Shown here: positions 20,980-30,103 of the stretch, one piece after another
Layout: each line of letters opens with the position of its first letter
How positions within the stretch are numbered: position 1 is the stretch's first letter
Assembly: GCF_000021305.1 (NCBI RefSeq)
Contig: NC_011772.1
Location: forward strand, 4,130,001-4,194,000
DNA from: Bacillus cereus G9842
Lineage (GTDB): Bacteria; Bacillota; Bacilli; Bacillales; Bacillaceae_G
Direction: 5' to 3'
DNA length: 64,000 bases
Translations under genes and position numbers: made by a program
Notes under the pieces: model-generated
What the model saw: the letters and a program-made list of their open reading frames with translations, nothing else
Database searches by the model: none
Told to the model about the DNA's origin: nothing

Positions 20980-21870
20980 TTAGTTATTACGTTTTGCAAT
21001 TAAATCGCAAATAGATAGTAAATATTCATCTTGTAATTGCAAGGAGCTAATCGCACCTTTTGCTTCTGCAATTGTTTCTTCTAAAATATCCTTTGCTCTA
21101 TCTACAGTAAACAACGTCGTATATGTACTCTTTTCGTTAGAAAGATCACTACCAATCGGTTTCCCAATCTCTTCTTCGGTTCCTTCGACATCTAAAATAT
21201 CATCTCGAATTTGGAAAGCTAGACCGATATATTTGGCAAACGTAAGCAACTTTTCTTCTTGCTCTTCTGTCGCATCAGAAAGTATCGCACCCGCAAGCAC
21301 AGCAAATTCAAGCAGTTTTCCCGTCTTATGTTTATGGATGTACTCCAATTCATCAATCGTAAGGCGTTTCCCTTCAGCTTCCATATCTGCCACTTGTCCG
21401 CCAACCATTCCTTCTGGTCCTGCTGCTTTTGCAAGTTCAAGTACAAGTCTTACTTTTTTTTCGGCAGAAATTTCTTTTTGCTCATATGCCATAATTACTT
21501 GAAAAGCATACGTCAATAAGCCATCTCCTGCTAAAACTGCCATCGCTTCACCAAATACTTTGTGATTTGTGGGTTTTCCTCTTCTTAAATCATCATCATC
21601 CATACAAGGTAAATCATCATGAACTAAAGAATATGTATGAATCATTTCAAGAGCACAAGCTGCACCTACTCCAAGATTTCTTTCTTTCCCAAACGCTTGT
21701 AATGTTGCAAACAAAAGTAACGGGCGGAGACGTTTTCCACCCGCTTCCAAAGAATATGCCATCGCTTCACGAAGTACATTTGGACATTGTAATTCATTTG
21801 CATAGCTTACAAGTTTCTCTTCTACGAAAGTTTTACTTTCTTTCAAAAAAGTATCAAAAGCAATCGTCAC
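20980..21870 (-). CDS. ispA: Farnesyl diphosphate synthase
   Basis: Trans-prenyltransferase making farnesyl diphosphate from IPP and DMAPP/GPP. The first aspartate-rich motif is in HDDLPCMDDDDLRRGKPT, the second in FQIRDDILDVEGTEEEIGKPIGSD; GGKRLRPLLLF near the N terminus is also typical. Its 296 residues are standard. The GTG start overlaps the xseB stop by one base (TAGTG), which shows translational coupling in the nusB-folD-xseA-xseB-ispA cluster. Confidence 0.94.
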   Translation of the reverse strand: MTIAFDTFLKESKTFVEEKLVSYANELQCPNVLREAMAYSLEAGGKRLRPLLLFATLQAFGKERNLGVGAACALEMIHTYSLVHDDLPCMDDDDLRRGKPTNHKVFGEAMAVLAGDGLLTYAFQVIMAYEQKEISAEKKVRLVLELAKAAGPEGMVGGQVADMEAEGKRLTIDELEYIHKHKTGKLLEFAVLAGAILSDATEEQEEKLLTFAKYIGLAFQIRDDILDVEGTEEEIGKPIGSDLSNEKSTYTTLFTVDRAKDILEETIAEAKGAISSLQLQDEYLLSICDLIAKRNN

Positions 21871-22100
21871 TATGCTTCATCTCCTACAGCAGTAAACGGT
21901 TCAAGCTCTCCATCTTCCCCAAGAATAACTGCCATTTGTTCTTGTACATTCTTCAACTTCTCATCACAAAGCTTAGATAATTCCATGCCCTCTTTAAAAT
22001 AAGAAATCGCTTCTTCTAACGGTACGTCACCTTGTTCTAGCTTAGAAACAAGATGCTCAAGTTGCGAAATTGCCTCTTCAAAGCTTAATTTATTTTCCAT
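21870..22100 (-). CDS. xseB: Exodeoxyribonuclease VII small subunit
   Basis: Small helical subunit of exonuclease VII, which degrades single-stranded DNA to oligonucleotides. The 76 residues show the family pattern [34 protein letters not shown] (positions about 4-37). It overlaps xseA by 11 nt and ispA by 1 nt. Confidence 0.94.
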   Translation of the reverse strand: MENKLSFEEAISQLEHLVSKLEQGDVPLEEAISYFKEGMELSKLCDEKLKNVQEQMAVILGEDGELEPFTAVGDEA

Positions 22101-23448
22101 TATTCAATTCACGCTCCTCTATGCCTGATACGCTACAATCTAGTATTCCATCTTGTAATTGAACTGAAACAGCATCTCCAAGGCTTACATCTTTCACACT
22201 TTTTAACACTTGCTTCTCTTCATCATATACAAGCCCGTACCCTCTCATCATTACTTTAAGCGGACTTAACGCTTCAAGTTTTTGAGCAGCTCTTACAAAG
22301 GCAAATTCTTTCGTTTGAAGTAACGTTTGCATTTCACGTTGTAATTGCTTTTGCAACGTTTCAACAGCTACCTTTGTTTGCATAATTTTTTGAGATGGGT
22401 GGTGCTTCTCTAAATAAAATGAAAGTTGCTTTAACTGATTCACCTTTTTATCAATATAGCGCTCTTTCGCTAAAACAAGCTGTTCTAGCGCTCTATCTAA
22501 TTGCTCTTCCTTTTGCTCATATACTTGTCTTGGATAACGGAACGCATACGATTTTTGCAACACTTGTAGTTTTTCTTCTTTTTTATGTACTAACTCTCTC
22601 ATCGCTCTTTGCAATCTCAGAGTTCTTTGCAATACCTTTTCTTGTAACTCTATAATGTTAGGTGCTGCCAGCTCAGCTGCTGCAGTCGGTGTTGGCGCGC
22701 GTAAATCTGCAACAAAATCTGCGATTGTAAAATCCGTTTCATGGCCTACTGCCGAAATAATAGGAATTTCACTCTTAAAGATTGCTCTTGCAACCATTTC
22801 CTCATTGAAAGCCCATAATTCCTCAATAGAACCTCCACCACGGCCAACGATTAGTACATCTATCTCTCCCATTTCATTCGCTGTACGAATCGCTTGTACA
22901 ATCGAGGGAGCCGCTGACTCCCCTTGTACAAGTACCGGAAATACAATAACATTCCCAATTGGATAACGACGTTTAATCGTTGTTATAATATCACGAATCG
23001 CTGCTCCTGTTGGCGACGTAATCACACCTATTGTTTTAGCGTAAGGAGGAATTGCTTTTTTATAAACTTGAGAAAAAAGTCCTTCTTCTTCTAAACGAAC
23101 TTTTAACTGTTCGTACGCTAAATGTAAATTTCCGACTCCGTCAGGCTGCATGTCTTGAATATAAATTTGATAAGAACCACTCGCCTCGTAAACAGAGATT
23201 TTCCCTTTCACGAGTACCTTCATCCCATTTTCAGGTTTGAATTTAATATTACGATTATGACCCGCAAACATAACCGCTGCGATTCTTGCATTTTCATCTT
23301 TCAATGTAAAATACATGTGGCCACGGCTATGATTTTTAAAGTTGGAAATTTCACCTTTTAACCAAACAGACTGCAAATGCGGATCATATTCTATTTTTGT
23401 TTTTATATAGCGTGTTAACGCTGTAACGGTTAAATATTGCTTCTCCAT
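22090..23448 (-). CDS. xseA: Exodeoxyribonuclease VII large subunit
   Basis: Catalytic subunit of exonuclease VII. An N-terminal OB-fold occupies about 1-100 ([38 protein letters not shown]), then the nuclease core with [14 protein letters not shown] and [19 protein letters not shown], and a long C-terminal coiled coil. The length of 452 is typical. It lies 26 nt after folD. Confidence 0.95.
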   Translation of the reverse strand: MEKQYLTVTALTRYIKTKIEYDPHLQSVWLKGEISNFKNHSRGHMYFTLKDENARIAAVMFAGHNRNIKFKPENGMKVLVKGKISVYEASGSYQIYIQDMQPDGVGNLHLAYEQLKVRLEEEGLFSQVYKKAIPPYAKTIGVITSPTGAAIRDIITTIKRRYPIGNVIVFPVLVQGESAAPSIVQAIRTANEMGEIDVLIVGRGGGSIEELWAFNEEMVARAIFKSEIPIISAVGHETDFTIADFVADLRAPTPTAAAELAAPNIIELQEKVLQRTLRLQRAMRELVHKKEEKLQVLQKSYAFRYPRQVYEQKEEQLDRALEQLVLAKERYIDKKVNQLKQLSFYLEKHHPSQKIMQTKVAVETLQKQLQREMQTLLQTKEFAFVRAAQKLEALSPLKVMMRGYGLVYDEEKQVLKSVKDVSLGDAVSVQLQDGILDCSVSGIEERELNNGK

Positions 23449-23474
23449 TTCTCTCTCCTCATAGCCGACTCAAA

Positions 23475-24335
23475 TTATTTACAAACGACACCTGCACGTT
23501 TGGCAGATTCAACAGTATTATGAAGAAGCATTGTGATTGTCATTGGACCAACACCCTTTGGCACAGGTGTAATGTAACCCGCAACATTTAACACGTTGTC
23601 AAAATCAACATCACCACAAAGTTTCCCTGTTTCTAAACGGTTTACACCAACGTCAATTACAACCGCTCCTTCTTTAATATAATCCGCTGTTATCATTTTA
23701 GGTCGTCCAACAGCTACGATTAAAATATCCGCTAACTTCGATAACTCTTTCATATTTTGCGTCTTAGAATGACAATATGTGACAGTTGCATTTTCATTTA
23801 AGAACAATTGTCCCACTGGTTTACCGACAATATTACTTCTTCCAATTACTACTACATGTTTTCCAGAAATATCAAGATTCGTTTCTTTTACTAATTCTAC
23901 AATACCGTGCGGTGTACATGGAAGGAATGTATCTTGTCCCGTCATCATACGTCCCACGCTAATTGGGTGAAATCCATCTACATCCTTTTCTGGTGAAATT
24001 CTTTCAATGATAGCTTTTTCTTCAATATGTTTCGGTAAAGGTAATTGCACTAATATGCCATTAATACGGTCATCGCCATTTAAGCGATCGATTTCAGCAA
24101 GCAAGCGTTCCTCAGTAATTGTTTCAGGAAGTTCAATTAGCTCTGAGTAAATCCCTACTTGTTCACAGCCTTTTTCTTTTCCTTTTACATAAGAACGAGA
24201 TGCTGGATCTTCTCCAACTAAAATAACTGCTAATCCTGGTACAATCCCTTGCTCTTTCAACTTCACAACTTCTTCTGTTAATTGTGCTCGTTTTTTCTCC
24301 GCAACTTCATTTCCTTTGATGATTACTGCTACCAT
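23475..24335 (-). CDS. folD: Methylenetetrahydrofolate dehydrogenase / cyclohydrolase
   Basis: Bifunctional enzyme converting 5,10-methylene-THF to 10-formyl-THF with NADP. The catalytic lysine is in SYVKGKEKGCEQVG; the folate-site motif ILVQLPLPKHI and the nucleotide-binding VVVIGRSNIVGKPV and PKGVGPMTITMLLHNTV are present. Its 286 residues are standard. It is 23 nt after nusB. Confidence 0.96.
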   Translation of the reverse strand: MVAVIIKGNEVAEKKRAQLTEEVVKLKEQGIVPGLAVILVGEDPASRSYVKGKEKGCEQVGIYSELIELPETITEERLLAEIDRLNGDDRINGILVQLPLPKHIEEKAIIERISPEKDVDGFHPISVGRMMTGQDTFLPCTPHGIVELVKETNLDISGKHVVVIGRSNIVGKPVGQLFLNENATVTYCHSKTQNMKELSKLADILIVAVGRPKMITADYIKEGAVVIDVGVNRLETGKLCGDVDFDNVLNVAGYITPVPKGVGPMTITMLLHNTVESAKRAGVVCK

Positions 24336-24358
24336 TTTAAGATTCCCCCTTAAAGAAT

Positions 24359-24751
24359 TTACAGTGTATCTTTTATATTAGATAAAACGCCGTTAATAAA
24401 ACGACGAGATTCCTCATCCCCAAATGTTTTAGCAATTTCAATTGCTTCGTTAATTGTTACGTTGTGTGGAATTTCTTCCATGTATTTCATTTCATACACA
24501 GCTACACGTAAAATACTGCGATCAACAATACTAATACGCTCAAGCTTCCACTTTTTTAAGTTTTGACGAATCGCTTCATCGATTGCTTCTTTATTTTCTA
24601 CAAAACCCACTACAAGTGACTCTAGAAACTCATTTGTTTCTTCGCCTTCATCTAGCGTGTTTTCCACTGCTACTTTCGGTTCTAATTCACCTGTAATATC
24701 CATTTGGTATAATGCTTGCATTGCTCTTTCTCTAGCCGTCCTACGTTTCAT
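24359..24751 (-). CDS. nusB: Transcription antitermination factor NusB
   Basis: All-helical RNA-binding protein acting with NusE at boxA sequences, mainly in rRNA operons. The 130 residues begin with the typical [18 protein letters not shown] and contain [12 protein letters not shown] and [23 protein letters not shown]. It is the first gene of the cluster that runs on to folD, xseA, xseB and ispA; a promoter is proposed at 24792-24821. Confidence 0.95.
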
Positions 24752-24791
24752 TGTAACTCTCCTTTATGCTTCAAGTCTTTCCTTATACTTT

Positions 24792-24821
24792 GTTATATTA
24801 TTATAATTTATAAGCCGTCAA
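24792..24821 (-). promoter_or_regulatory. Predicted sigma-A promoter of nusB cluster
   Basis: Minus-strand TTGACG, 18-nt spacer, TATAAC, about 40 nt before the nusB start. The rest of the 24752-25060 gap is AT-rich and shows no gene. Confidence 0.55.
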
Positions 24822-25060
24822 TTCACTTACTCTTACAGTTTTCATTGATTTTCCAACCTTATAATACAATGATAATAACACAATTTATCGTTTCACACAC
24901 GGGTTACAAGGCTGAAAAATAATAAAAAGATTAACTTCAAGTTCCATATCTTATCACAATGTACGTTTTTTGGAAAAACGACACATTTTCTTTTTTATTT
25001 CTTATTTTTTGAAATAGTATAATAATTAGAGGATTGTAATTTGTGAAGAAATGAAACGAT

Positions 25061-25092
25061 AAAAAAGATGCCTATGTTACTAGGCACCTTTT
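25061..25092 (-). terminator. Terminator after yqhY
   Basis: AGGTGCCTA and TAGGCATCT pair around a 6-nt loop, with TTTTTT after the stem on the minus strand, 6 nt past the yqhY stop. Confidence 0.88.
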
Positions 25093-25097
25093 CATTC

Positions 25098-25490
25098 TTA
25101 CACTGGTTCGATTTCTGTTTTTTGTGTTTCGAATGTTACGCCAACGATGTGAACATTCACTTCTTTTGGCTCAAGTCCTGTCATTGTAAAGAGCGCTTGG
25201 CGAATATTGTCTTGAATCTTTTGAGCAACAACTGGAATTGCTACACCAAAATACATTACAACATAAAGGTCAACGATAATATCTTCGTTTGCTAATTCAA
25301 CCTTTACACCTTTACCATGATTTTTCTTACCTAACTTCTCAACAACATCTGTAGCAAAATTACCGCGCATTGCCGCTACACCTTCTACTTCAGCAGCTGC
25401 AATACCTGCAATTACTTCAATTACTTCTGGTGCAATTTCTACTTTACCAAGAGTTGTATCTTGACCCATATCTAACATATGTTCAGCCAT
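25098..25490 (-). CDS. yqhY: Asp23/Gls24 family protein YqhY
   Basis: A 130-residue soluble protein of the Asp23 family, with the pattern GKVEIAPEVIEVIAGIAAAEVEGVAAM at about 15-41 and VDLYVVMYFGVAIPVVAQKIQ. In B. subtilis YqhY is always next to accBC and has been linked to control of acetyl-CoA carboxylase activity; the neighbour arrangement here is the same (22 nt after accC), which supports the link by context only. Confidence 0.93.
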   Translation of the reverse strand: MAEHMLDMGQDTTLGKVEIAPEVIEVIAGIAAAEVEGVAAMRGNFATDVVEKLGKKNHGKGVKVELANEDIIVDLYVVMYFGVAIPVVAQKIQDNIRQALFTMTGLEPKEVNVHIVGVTFETQKTEIEPV

Positions 25491-25512
25491 GAAAAAAACC
25501 TCCTTTAATGTA

Positions 25513-26865
25513 TCACTGCGTCACAAGTTCATGCTCTTCCAAAAATTTCGTATTAAACTCACCTTTTACAAAATCAGGATGATCTAGCAATTGCAAATGG
25601 AACGGGATTGTTGTATGTACGCCTTCAATGACAAATTCACTAAGTGCGCGCTTCATTTTTGCAATTGCCTCTTCACGTGTTTTTCCGTGAACAATTAATT
25701 TAGCAACCATCGAATCATAGAAAGGTGGGATTGAATATCCCGGATATACAGCTGAATCGACGCGAATACCAAATCCTCCTGGTGGTAAGTACATTTCTAC
25801 TTTACCTGGAGATGGCATGAATTTTTTGGCAGGGTTTTCCGCATTAATTCGACATTCAATTGCCCAACCATTAAATTGTACTTCTTCTTGCTGTAACGAT
25901 AACTTTTCTCCTGAAGCAACAAGAATTTGTTCTTTAATTAAGTCCATTCCCGTTACCATTTCAGTAACTGGATGCTCAACCTGAATTCTCGTATTCATCT
26001 CCATGAAATAAAAGGTTTTCGTTTTATATTCATAAATAAACTCAACCGTACCAGCACCTGTATAATCAACCGCTACCGCCGCTTTAACTGCCGCTTCACC
26101 CATCTGCTTGCGAATATCTTCATCAAGTGCAGGTGATGGACTTTCTTCTAATAGTTTTTGCAAACGGCGCTGAATTGTACAATCACGCTCTCCTAAATGA
26201 ATGGCATTTCCGTGTGTATCTGCCATTATTTGAATCTCAACATGGCGGAAATCTTCAACGTACTTTTCTAAGTATACACCAGGGTTCCCAAAAGCGGTAC
26301 TAGCTTCTTGCTGTGTAATTTGAATTCCTTTTATAAGCTCTTCTTCATGGCGTGCAACACGAATACCTTTTCCGCCGCCACCTGCAGTCGCTTTAATAAT
26401 GACTGGATATCCAATTTGATTAGCAAGCTCGATCGCTTCTTCGGTATTTTTAATAATCCCTTGTGAACCTGGTACAATCGGAACCCCTGCTTCTTTCATT
26501 GTATCACGAGCAACGTCTTTTGTGCCCATCTTTGAAATAGCTTCTGGACTTGGACCGATAAAAATCAAGTTACATTCACGGCATAACTCTGCGAAATCTG
26601 CATTCTCTGCTAAAAATCCGTATCCCGGATGAATAGCATCGCAGCCTGTTAACTTCGCAACGCTAATAATATTCGTCAAATTTAAATAGCTTTCTTTCGA
26701 AATCGTTGGTCCTACACAATACGCCTCATCTGCAATCTGTACGTGAAGTGACTCTTTATCTGCTTCTGAATAAATTGCAACTGTTTCAATGTCCATTTCT
26801 TTACAAGCACGAATAATTCGTACAGCAATTTCCCCACGATTGGCTATTAATACTTTTTTTATCAT
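25513..26865 (-). CDS. accC: Acetyl-CoA carboxylase, biotin carboxylase subunit
   Basis: ATP-grasp enzyme that carboxylates the biotin on AccB, the first half-reaction of malonyl-CoA formation. Seen: [20 protein letters not shown] at the N terminus, the glycine-rich ATP loop [31 protein letters not shown] with catalytic residues, and the C-terminal biotin carboxylase domain. I use ATG 26865 (450 residues) with GGGAG 8 nt upstream rather than the GTG just before it. It is 16 nt after accB. Confidence 0.96.
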   Translation of the reverse strand: MIKKVLIANRGEIAVRIIRACKEMDIETVAIYSEADKESLHVQIADEAYCVGPTISKESYLNLTNIISVAKLTGCDAIHPGYGFLAENADFAELCRECNLIFIGPSPEAISKMGTKDVARDTMKEAGVPIVPGSQGIIKNTEEAIELANQIGYPVIIKATAGGGGKGIRVARHEEELIKGIQITQQEASTAFGNPGVYLEKYVEDFRHVEIQIMADTHGNAIHLGERDCTIQRRLQKLLEESPSPALDEDIRKQMGEAAVKAAVAVDYTGAGTVEFIYEYKTKTFYFMEMNTRIQVEHPVTEMVTGMDLIKEQILVASGEKLSLQQEEVQFNGWAIECRINAENPAKKFMPSPGKVEMYLPPGGFGIRVDSAVYPGYSIPPFYDSMVAKLIVHGKTREEAIAKMKRALSEFVIEGVHTTIPFHLQLLDHPDFVKGEFNTKFLEEHELVTQ

Positions 26866-26881
26866 CACAAAGACTCCCTTA

Positions 26882-27370
26882 TTACGCTTTTACAAGAAAT
26901 AGCGGTTGTCCATACTCAACAAGCTGTCCGTTATTAACAAGAATTTCAACAATTTCGCCCTCTACATCAGCATCAATTTCGTTAAATAACTTCATAGCCT
27001 CGACAATACATACGATAGAATCTTTCGATACTCTATCCCCAATACTTACATATGGAGGTGTATCAGGTGAAGATGAAGAATAGAATGTACCTACCATTGG
27101 TGAGGTAATCTTATGTAGGTTTTCATCTTGAACAGTTTTCTTCTCTTCTTGCTTCGGTGCTTCTGCTTGCGCTGCTGCTACTGTCGTTTCAACTTCAACA
27201 GGCGCTACTGGTTGCATAGCTTGTTTTGCTGCAGGTGCTTGCACAGCAACAACTTCATTACCACGCTTTTTCATTTTGATTGTTGTACCGTCTTTTTTGT
27301 ATTCAAATTCATCAATATTAGAGCTATCAATTAATTTAATTAATTCACGAACTTCTTGAATTTTAAACAT
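26882..27370 (-). CDS. accB: Biotin carboxyl carrier protein of acetyl-CoA carboxylase
   Basis: Carrier of the covalently bound biotin. An N-terminal dimerisation part (about 1-35) is joined by an Ala/Pro/Glu-rich linker to the biotinyl domain; the biotin attachment lysine is in [12 protein letters not shown], and the typical thumb region is [18 protein letters not shown]. Length 162. It is the first gene of accB-accC-yqhY. Confidence 0.96.
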   Translation of the reverse strand: MFKIQEVRELIKLIDSSNIDEFEYKKDGTTIKMKKRGNEVVAVQAPAAKQAMQPVAPVEVETTVAAAQAEAPKQEEKKTVQDENLHKITSPMVGTFYSSSSPDTPPYVSIGDRVSKDSIVCIVEAMKLFNEIDADVEGEIVEILVNNGQLVEYGQPLFLVKA

Positions 27371-27839
27371 GTAAAATCCACTCCCATACTCTTGTTTGTC
27401 CCGTTTTTACAGATTCTCGTCACAAAACTAGATTGACTGTAAAAATACGATGTATTCTATTAGAAAATATATTTCATTAACTAATAGAAATATTTACTAT
27501 TTCCATCTTACGATAAATTTTTTAAACATTCCAATTTATATTTCTTTATAATAAATCGAAACTCCTGTAAAAAATATTATTCCAATAAAAAATTATTACC
27601 TAGTAATAATACCAAGTTTCACACGAAATTGGCAAGACCACTTCAAAAAAAAACATTCACTACTTTTGCAAAACGTTACATAGCAAACACGCCATTCCCT
27701 CTCCACTCTTCACCACATCTATAGTCAATAACATATTTTTACCAAATATTAATTTTTGTTTACACGCCGTTCATCATTCCTTCATATAAGAATAGTATGT
27801 TCAAAGTGTAGAAAATATATTGTGCTGAGGTGTGGAAAT
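27371..27839. other. Intergenic region upstream of accB
   Basis: AT-rich gap of about 470 nt between the divergent accB and a small membrane gene. It must contain the accB promoter. Its most structured element is the palindrome at 27592-27610; I saw no gene or riboswitch. Confidence 0.6.
27592..27610. promoter_or_regulatory. Palindrome resembling a FapR operator
   Basis: ATTATTAC-CTA-GTAATAAT is a perfect inverted repeat. Read as six-base arms TTATTA and TAATAA around CCTAG, it has the arrangement of the FapR site as I recall it (TTAGTA-CCTGN-TACTAA), with one change in each arm. It lies about 220 nt upstream of accB, so the link to fatty acid control is inference. Confidence 0.4.
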
Positions 27840-28034
27840 ATGATATGGCTCATCCTCTTTTTACCTGCCGTAATCGTTTGGGCATGTGTTCTTTGCATCC
27901 ACGTCAAATCCGGAAAAAGTAATCATCAGTACCATGAACCATTAATCTTTTACTCACAACGTGTTTCTCCATTCCGAGTTGAACATAGTAAAAATAACTA
28001 CAAAGACAAAATAGAAAAAAGCTATCGAAAATGA
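27840..28034 (+). CDS. Small membrane protein, unknown
   Basis: A 64-residue protein with one N-terminal membrane segment (IWLILFLPAVIVWACVLCIHV) and a polar, basic tail. GAGGTG precedes the ATG at a good distance, and the stop codon lies inside a strong terminator, which suggests a real transcription unit. An in-frame ATG further upstream has no Shine-Dalgarno. I recognise no family. Confidence 0.6.
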   Translation: MIWLILFLPAVIVWACVLCIHVKSGKSNHQYHEPLIFYSQRVSPFRVEHSKNNYKDKIEKSYRK

Positions 28035-28046
28035 TAGCTTTTTTCT
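28013..28046 (+). terminator. Terminator of the small membrane gene
   Basis: AAAAAAGCTATC and GATAGCTTTTTT pair around 6 nt; bidirectional in appearance. Confidence 0.88.
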
Positions 28047-28102
28047 ATTCACACGTACTTACATACTCTATTCCACTATTTGCATACCCTTTGCTTAGTA
28101 AA

Positions 28103-28150
28103 AGGTAATAATCCGCAGGGAAACCCCCTACGGATTAAAGTTTCACTTAT
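28103..28150 (-). repeat. B. cereus-type dispersed hairpin repeat, copy 1
   Basis: On the minus strand: AAGTGAAACTTTAATC, then a stem of AATCCGTAGGG with CCCTGCGGATT (one mismatch), then TATTA. The same frame of AAGTGAAACTTTAATC, a stem closed by AATC/GATT, and ATTATTA recurs at 45605-45683. I recognise this pattern as a repeat scattered through B. cereus-group genomes (bcr type); the exact family name is not certain. It begins at the spoIIIAH stop and may end the spoIIIA transcript. Confidence 0.6.
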
Positions 28151-28791
28151 TTCGCTGGTGGATCAAATTTCACACCTACATCTTTTGATCCGCCTTCACT
28201 TCTTACAAGTTGAATAATTTTATTTGCTTCTTTCTGTGAATGTTTTGCCGCTTTAACCGTTACTCTAATATCTGTACCATCAGCTCTTACAAGAGCATCT
28301 GGATATCCTCCTTGAGATTTAATTACTGTCTCAAGTAATTCTTGCTTCGTTTCCATTGTAGTGATTGCATCAAAGTTATCTTTCGCTTTACTCTTTTCTG
28401 TTGCTGAAGATTTCGAAGAATTCATCACTTCTTGTAATTTTGCTTTCGCTTCACTACGTTGATCTTCCATTTGCATACGTAAGGCTGTGAAATTCTCATC
28501 ACTTGATTGAACTGATACATTACCCTCTTTTTTACTTGTTTCTTTTTTAGTATTTTCTTTTTTGTCTGTTTCTTTATTTGTTGTTTCCTTGCTTGTATTT
28601 TCTTTTTTCGGGGTTTCTTTAGGTGCTTCGTTTGTTACTGCTTTATCAGTACCTTGTTTTTCTTGTCCAATCTTTTCACCTGTTGCCGGCGATGCTGTAT
28701 TCATTTTGTCAGGAGTTGTCACGTAATACACAGATAGTACAACAACTAAACTTAACATCGTTAATAGCCAAACTGTTTGTTTTTTTAACAC
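28147..28791 (-). CDS. spoIIIAH: Stage III sporulation protein AH
   Basis: Mother-cell membrane protein whose extracellular domain binds SpoIIQ across the septum, forming the feeding-tube channel. One membrane segment lies at about 6-25; the C-terminal domain (about 90-214) is the YscJ/FliF-like ring-building fold, with NFDAITTMETKQELLETVIKSQG. Between them is a Lys/Thr/Glu-rich linker (about 45-90) made of degenerate repeats of the type KKENTSKETTNKET. It is the last gene of the spoIIIA operon, 15 nt after spoIIIAG. Confidence 0.95.
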   Translation of the reverse strand: MLKKQTVWLLTMLSLVVVLSVYYVTTPDKMNTASPATGEKIGQEKQGTDKAVTNEAPKETPKKENTSKETTNKETDKKENTKKETSKKEGNVSVQSSDENFTALRMQMEDQRSEAKAKLQEVMNSSKSSATEKSKAKDNFDAITTMETKQELLETVIKSQGGYPDALVRADGTDIRVTVKAAKHSQKEANKIIQLVRSEGGSKDVGVKFDPPAK

Positions 28792-28806
28792 TTTATTTCC
28801 TCCCTA

Positions 28807-29469
28807 TCAATTTTTCGGTGAAACTGAAACGCGATGGGCTGGTACATCTAGCAGCCTTATCACAGCTTCTTTTACCATTGCTTTAACTTGTATATTATCC
28901 ACTCCCTTTGCTACGACAAGAACACCACGTACTTTCGGCTTCTCTGTTCGTAAAACAACAGGAGTTTCTTTATCCCCTTCACGTATAATGACAGTCTTTT
29001 CATCAAGAGACTCGTCCTCTACTTCTCTCTTACCGCCTGTTTTATCTGTTTCACCTGTTGTTTGTGAGCGTTTCACTGTATTTTTTTCTAAAATTTTTTC
29101 TTCAGATGAATCTAAATTCACTTTAATCGTTACGTCTTTTACTCCTGCTATTTCTTCTAAAGCAGCTTTTAATTCTTGTTCATACGCTTTTTCATATTTT
29201 TCTACATTTGACATACTATCATTATTTTTTTGTCCGAAAGTTGGTAAGTCTTTTTCTTGGTTTTGAGTTTTTTGTTCTTTAAATACAGGTACTTCTTCTT
29301 TTTTACTTGAAAATAGACTACTAGAAAACATAAGCAAAATTCCAAGTATGAGTAGGACAAGTAAAAACTTAGGTGTTACCTTTTTACCCTTCTCGTTGCT
29401 TTCTTTTTGATCCCCATTCAATAAGTTTCGAAAAAATGAGAACTTCGAATTTTTATCTTTATTGTCCAT
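28807..29469 (-). CDS. spoIIIAG: Stage III sporulation protein AG
   Basis: Bitopic membrane protein of the SpoIIIA-SpoIIQ complex; its soluble domain forms a large ring in the intermembrane space. One membrane segment lies at about 32-50 (FLLVLLILGILLMFSSSLF); the C-terminal domain contains VEKYEKAYEQELKAALEEIAGVKDVTIKVNLD and KVRGVLVVAKGVDNIQVK. Its 220 residues are near the usual length. It overlaps spoIIIAF by 11 nt. Confidence 0.94.
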   Translation of the reverse strand: MDNKDKNSKFSFFRNLLNGDQKESNEKGKKVTPKFLLVLLILGILLMFSSSLFSSKKEEVPVFKEQKTQNQEKDLPTFGQKNNDSMSNVEKYEKAYEQELKAALEEIAGVKDVTIKVNLDSSEEKILEKNTVKRSQTTGETDKTGGKREVEDESLDEKTVIIREGDKETPVVLRTEKPKVRGVLVVAKGVDNIQVKAMVKEAVIRLLDVPAHRVSVSPKN

Positions 29470-30100
29470 TTACTCTACCTGTCCTCCCTTCCATTTGAAC
29501 TTGGATTTGTTTACCCTCTAGTTGCCACCTGCTTGAAAAGAAATCTTTCATTTCCACATTCGTTTCTTCCACTTTTTTTGGAGGCTCTTTCGTATTAATT
29601 TCAATTGGCTTTACTGTTTCGATTGCATCATTTTTACTGCGTTCTTTTTCTTTCAACGTCACAACAACAGATTGAATATCTTTCGCCGACTTTACTTCTT
29701 CTGTATTTTCTGCTGCGACTATTTGTATTTCAGAGACAGTCATACCATACTTTTTCTCAAACTCTTTTCCTACTTCTTTTTTCATTTTGGTAGCCATCTC
29801 TTCTAAACTATATGCACGTGTTAGAGCTTGTATTTCTTTTTTCTTCGAATCTATTGAATTTTTTACAGATCCTTCTGCTACGTACTTTTCTTCATTAAAA
29901 TTTGCAATTACTTCATTTACATCTGTCTGCAATAATTTAAAAAGAGGCGTTAAAATTAATACAACTAACAAAAGACTTACAACAAATTTAACGTATTTTT
30001 GCAAATTCGAATTTGGAAGAATAAGATGAAGCATTGTCGCTAAGAGCAAAAAAACGATAATATTTCTAATCCACTCTGTAACAAATTGCATACTCTTCAC
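29459..30100 (-). CDS. spoIIIAF: Stage III sporulation protein AF
   Basis: Two N-terminal membrane segments (about 10-28 and 36-54) are followed by a ring-fold-like soluble domain, as in SpoIIIAF, a required part of the SpoIIIA complex. The motifs WIRNIIVFLLLATMLHLILP and KYVKFVVSLLLVVLILTPL agree with the family. Length 213. It starts 3 nt after spoIIIAE. Confidence 0.92.
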   Translation of the reverse strand: MKSMQFVTEWIRNIIVFLLLATMLHLILPNSNLQKYVKFVVSLLLVVLILTPLFKLLQTDVNEVIANFNEEKYVAEGSVKNSIDSKKKEIQALTRAYSLEEMATKMKKEVGKEFEKKYGMTVSEIQIVAAENTEEVKSAKDIQSVVVTLKEKERSKNDAIETVKPIEINTKEPPKKVEETNVEMKDFFSSRWQLEGKQIQVQMEGRTGRVNGQ

Positions 30101-30103
30101 CTC

